This document shows, in pieces, positions 63,206-64,000 of a stretch of 64,000 nucleotides of DNA. The stretch spans positions 54,853-118,852 of the forward strand of contig CAMLFH010000011.1 of the NCBI GenBank assembly GCA_946479285.1. Direction: 5' to 3'. Source of the DNA: an uncultured Flavobacteriales bacterium. GTDB lineage: Bacteria > Bacteroidota > Bacteroidia > Flavobacteriales > Crocinitomicaceae. Numbering within the stretch: position 1 is the first letter of the stretch; every line of letters begins with the position of its first letter. A program made the position numbers and the translations under genes. Under the pieces are notes generated by a model. The model had not been told where the DNA came from, did not search any database, and was given only the letters and a program-made list of their open reading frames with translations.

Positions 63206-63897
63206 TAAGAAATGGATTCTCCTGCTCTTAAATAAGTTACGAAATTTGCATTTGTCACATAATCCTTTTTAGCCAGTTTTTCTACAAATCCTTTTCCAAG
63301 CTTTTGCTCATCATGTGTCGACAGAAATAATTTCGCTTCACAGTGTTTGTAAAGTATTTCCGCGTGTTTAATACCCAAATTTACGGTTCCTCCCAACCAA
63401 AAAGGTAAATGATAACGCGTGGTTGTAGTAATTAGAATATCCACTGTGGGAAGATTCATACTTCTTGCCCCATGTGGAGCAAACAAAACAGTTCCCTCTT
63501 CCGAATCAAAGAAGTAAGAGCTATGTACTAAGTCCAAAAATCTTCCGGGTTTATATTCTTTGATCGGGAAAGGAGCATTCTGCAAAGGGATCAATTGCTT
63601 AAAACGATTCCATTTCGAGATTTTTTTCAGTATACTTTCTTTAGCAATAATAGGAATAGAAGTATCGAATTGAAGCAAAGTTTCTTTATTACAATGATCT
63701 GTGAAGGAATTTGAAATGAATAAGTAATCTGCCTGTGGTAAACTTAAAACGGATGGCTGTGGACCTTGATGAAACTGTTCACTGAATAAACGATGTCCAT
63801 CAATTTGAGAAGGAGTAAACCATGGATCAATCATAATTTTGAGTCCATTTAATTCCCACAACCAGGAACAATCGTCGTTCAATTTTTGGAATTTCAT
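63202..63897 (-). CDS. Metallo-beta-lactamase-like fold protein, degenerate
   Basis: 231 residues resembling the UlaG/MBL fold: WLWELNGLKIMIDPWFTPS near the N-terminus, then DYLFISNSFTDHCNKETLL at about 60 and FAPHGARSMN near 140, and LFLSTHDEQKLG near the end. The metal-binding HxHxDH motif is broken (SNSFTDH has no first His), so hydrolase activity is doubtful. Function unknown. Its 3' end overlaps the Dus gene. Confidence 0.7.
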   Translation of the reverse strand: MKFQKLNDDCSWLWELNGLKIMIDPWFTPSQIDGHRLFSEQFHQGPQPSVLSLPQADYLFISNSFTDHCNKETLLQFDTSIPIIAKESILKKISKWNRFKQLIPLQNAPFPIKEYKPGRFLDLVHSSYFFDSEEGTVLFAPHGARSMNLPTVDILITTTTRYHLPFWLGGTVNLGIKHAEILYKHCEAKLFLSTHDEQKLGKGFVEKLAKKDYVTNANFVTYLRAGESISY

Positions 63898-63947
63898 AGC
63901 AATAAAAATAGCAGTTTACGGGAATATTCTAAAAAAAGAGGCATAAA

Positions 63948-63982
63948 AAAAGCCCTTACCAGTAATACTGATAAGGGCTTTT
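63948..63982 (-). terminator. Terminator of a gene beyond the window edge
   Basis: AAAAGCCCTTA and TAAGGGCTTTT pair, with an inner CAGT/ACTG part and a one-base mismatch. On the minus strand it ends in a run of T, so it would terminate a minus-strand gene starting past 64000. Nothing coding can be assigned to 63898-64000. Confidence 0.6.
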
Positions 63983-64000
63983 ATAAAAGTGGCATCGACT

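Noticed and set aside
63898..64000. A tRNA or rRNA at the window edge
   Set aside because: Only a terminator-like hairpin was found; no tRNA cloverleaf or GTTCGAATC-type motif was visible here or elsewhere in the window.

Overview
The window looks like a chromosomal segment from a marine or freshwater member of the Bacteroidetes, most likely Flavobacteriales and possibly near Fluviicola/Crocinitomicaceae (genus is inference). The evidence is gliding and type IX secretion (T9SS) genes (gldF, gldG, a PorP/SprF protein, several large proteins with type A or type B T9SS sorting tails), promoters with the Bacteroidetes -7 element TAnnTTTG, few Shine-Dalgarno-like sites, and Bacteroidetes families such as OstA-like, DUF4407, DUF4476 and DUF4340. 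No rRNA, tRNA, CRISPR array, prophage or classical insertion sequence was found.

Layout. 1-3134 (+): 3' end of a thiolase, an AI-2E-type membrane protein and a WG-repeat protein. 3195-6902 (-): a tight operon fur-like / STAS / purA / OstA-like. 7131-11666 (-): bifunctional (p)ppGpp synthetase/hydrolase, a SIMPL protein and fumarylacetoacetase. 11748-15919 (-): GDSL lipoprotein, dienelactone hydrolase, DUF4407 protein, and a coupled pair of Asp/Asn-hydroxylase-like and HEAGH proteins. 16006-19197 (+): a REP-associated tyrosine transposase (RAYT) with palindromes, then unrecognised proteins and a decayed stretch. 19400-22152 (-): glyA, an NlpC/P60 peptidase and a DinB protein. 22251-32265 (+): secreted T9SS cargo, including a tandemly duplicated two-gene cassette whose second copy is frameshifted. 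32334-40492: a membrane protein, TerB-like, a GT-C-like membrane protein with gmhA, a histidine kinase, an SDR, purC and phoH. 40593-47679 (+): SAM hydroxide adenosyltransferase, an ABM protein, gldF-gldG-DUF4340, dnaN and DUF4476. 47822-50317 (+): paaABCD. 50458-55620 (+): a short leader ORF coupled to a 1329-residue repeat adhesin-like T9SS protein and a PorP/SprF partner. 55795-63897: pruA, a TPR protein, apaG, two tandem PaaE-like reductases, an SDR, a Dus-like enzyme and an MBL-like protein.

How the genes fit together. Aromatic catabolism is represented by fumarylacetoacetase (tyrosine/phenylalanine) and the phenylacetyl-CoA epoxidase PaaABCD, whose reductase PaaE is not next to it but present as two tandem paralogs about 9 kb downstream. 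Surface biology is represented by gldFG, the OstA-like protein, gmhA and the secreted cargo. 

Most unusual features. A family of perfect or near-perfect GTAGGGGCG-type palindromes is scattered in intergenic spaces, often at gene ends where they resemble terminators. One copy lies in frame inside the RAYT gene and another lies just upstream of it, suggesting a REP/RAYT-like system. A second family of TTCAA-rich fold-back repeats occupies at least four intergenic regions. The duplicated small-secreted-protein plus T9SS-protein cassette and the 46-codon ORF overlapping the adhesin start are the best candidates for undescribed units.
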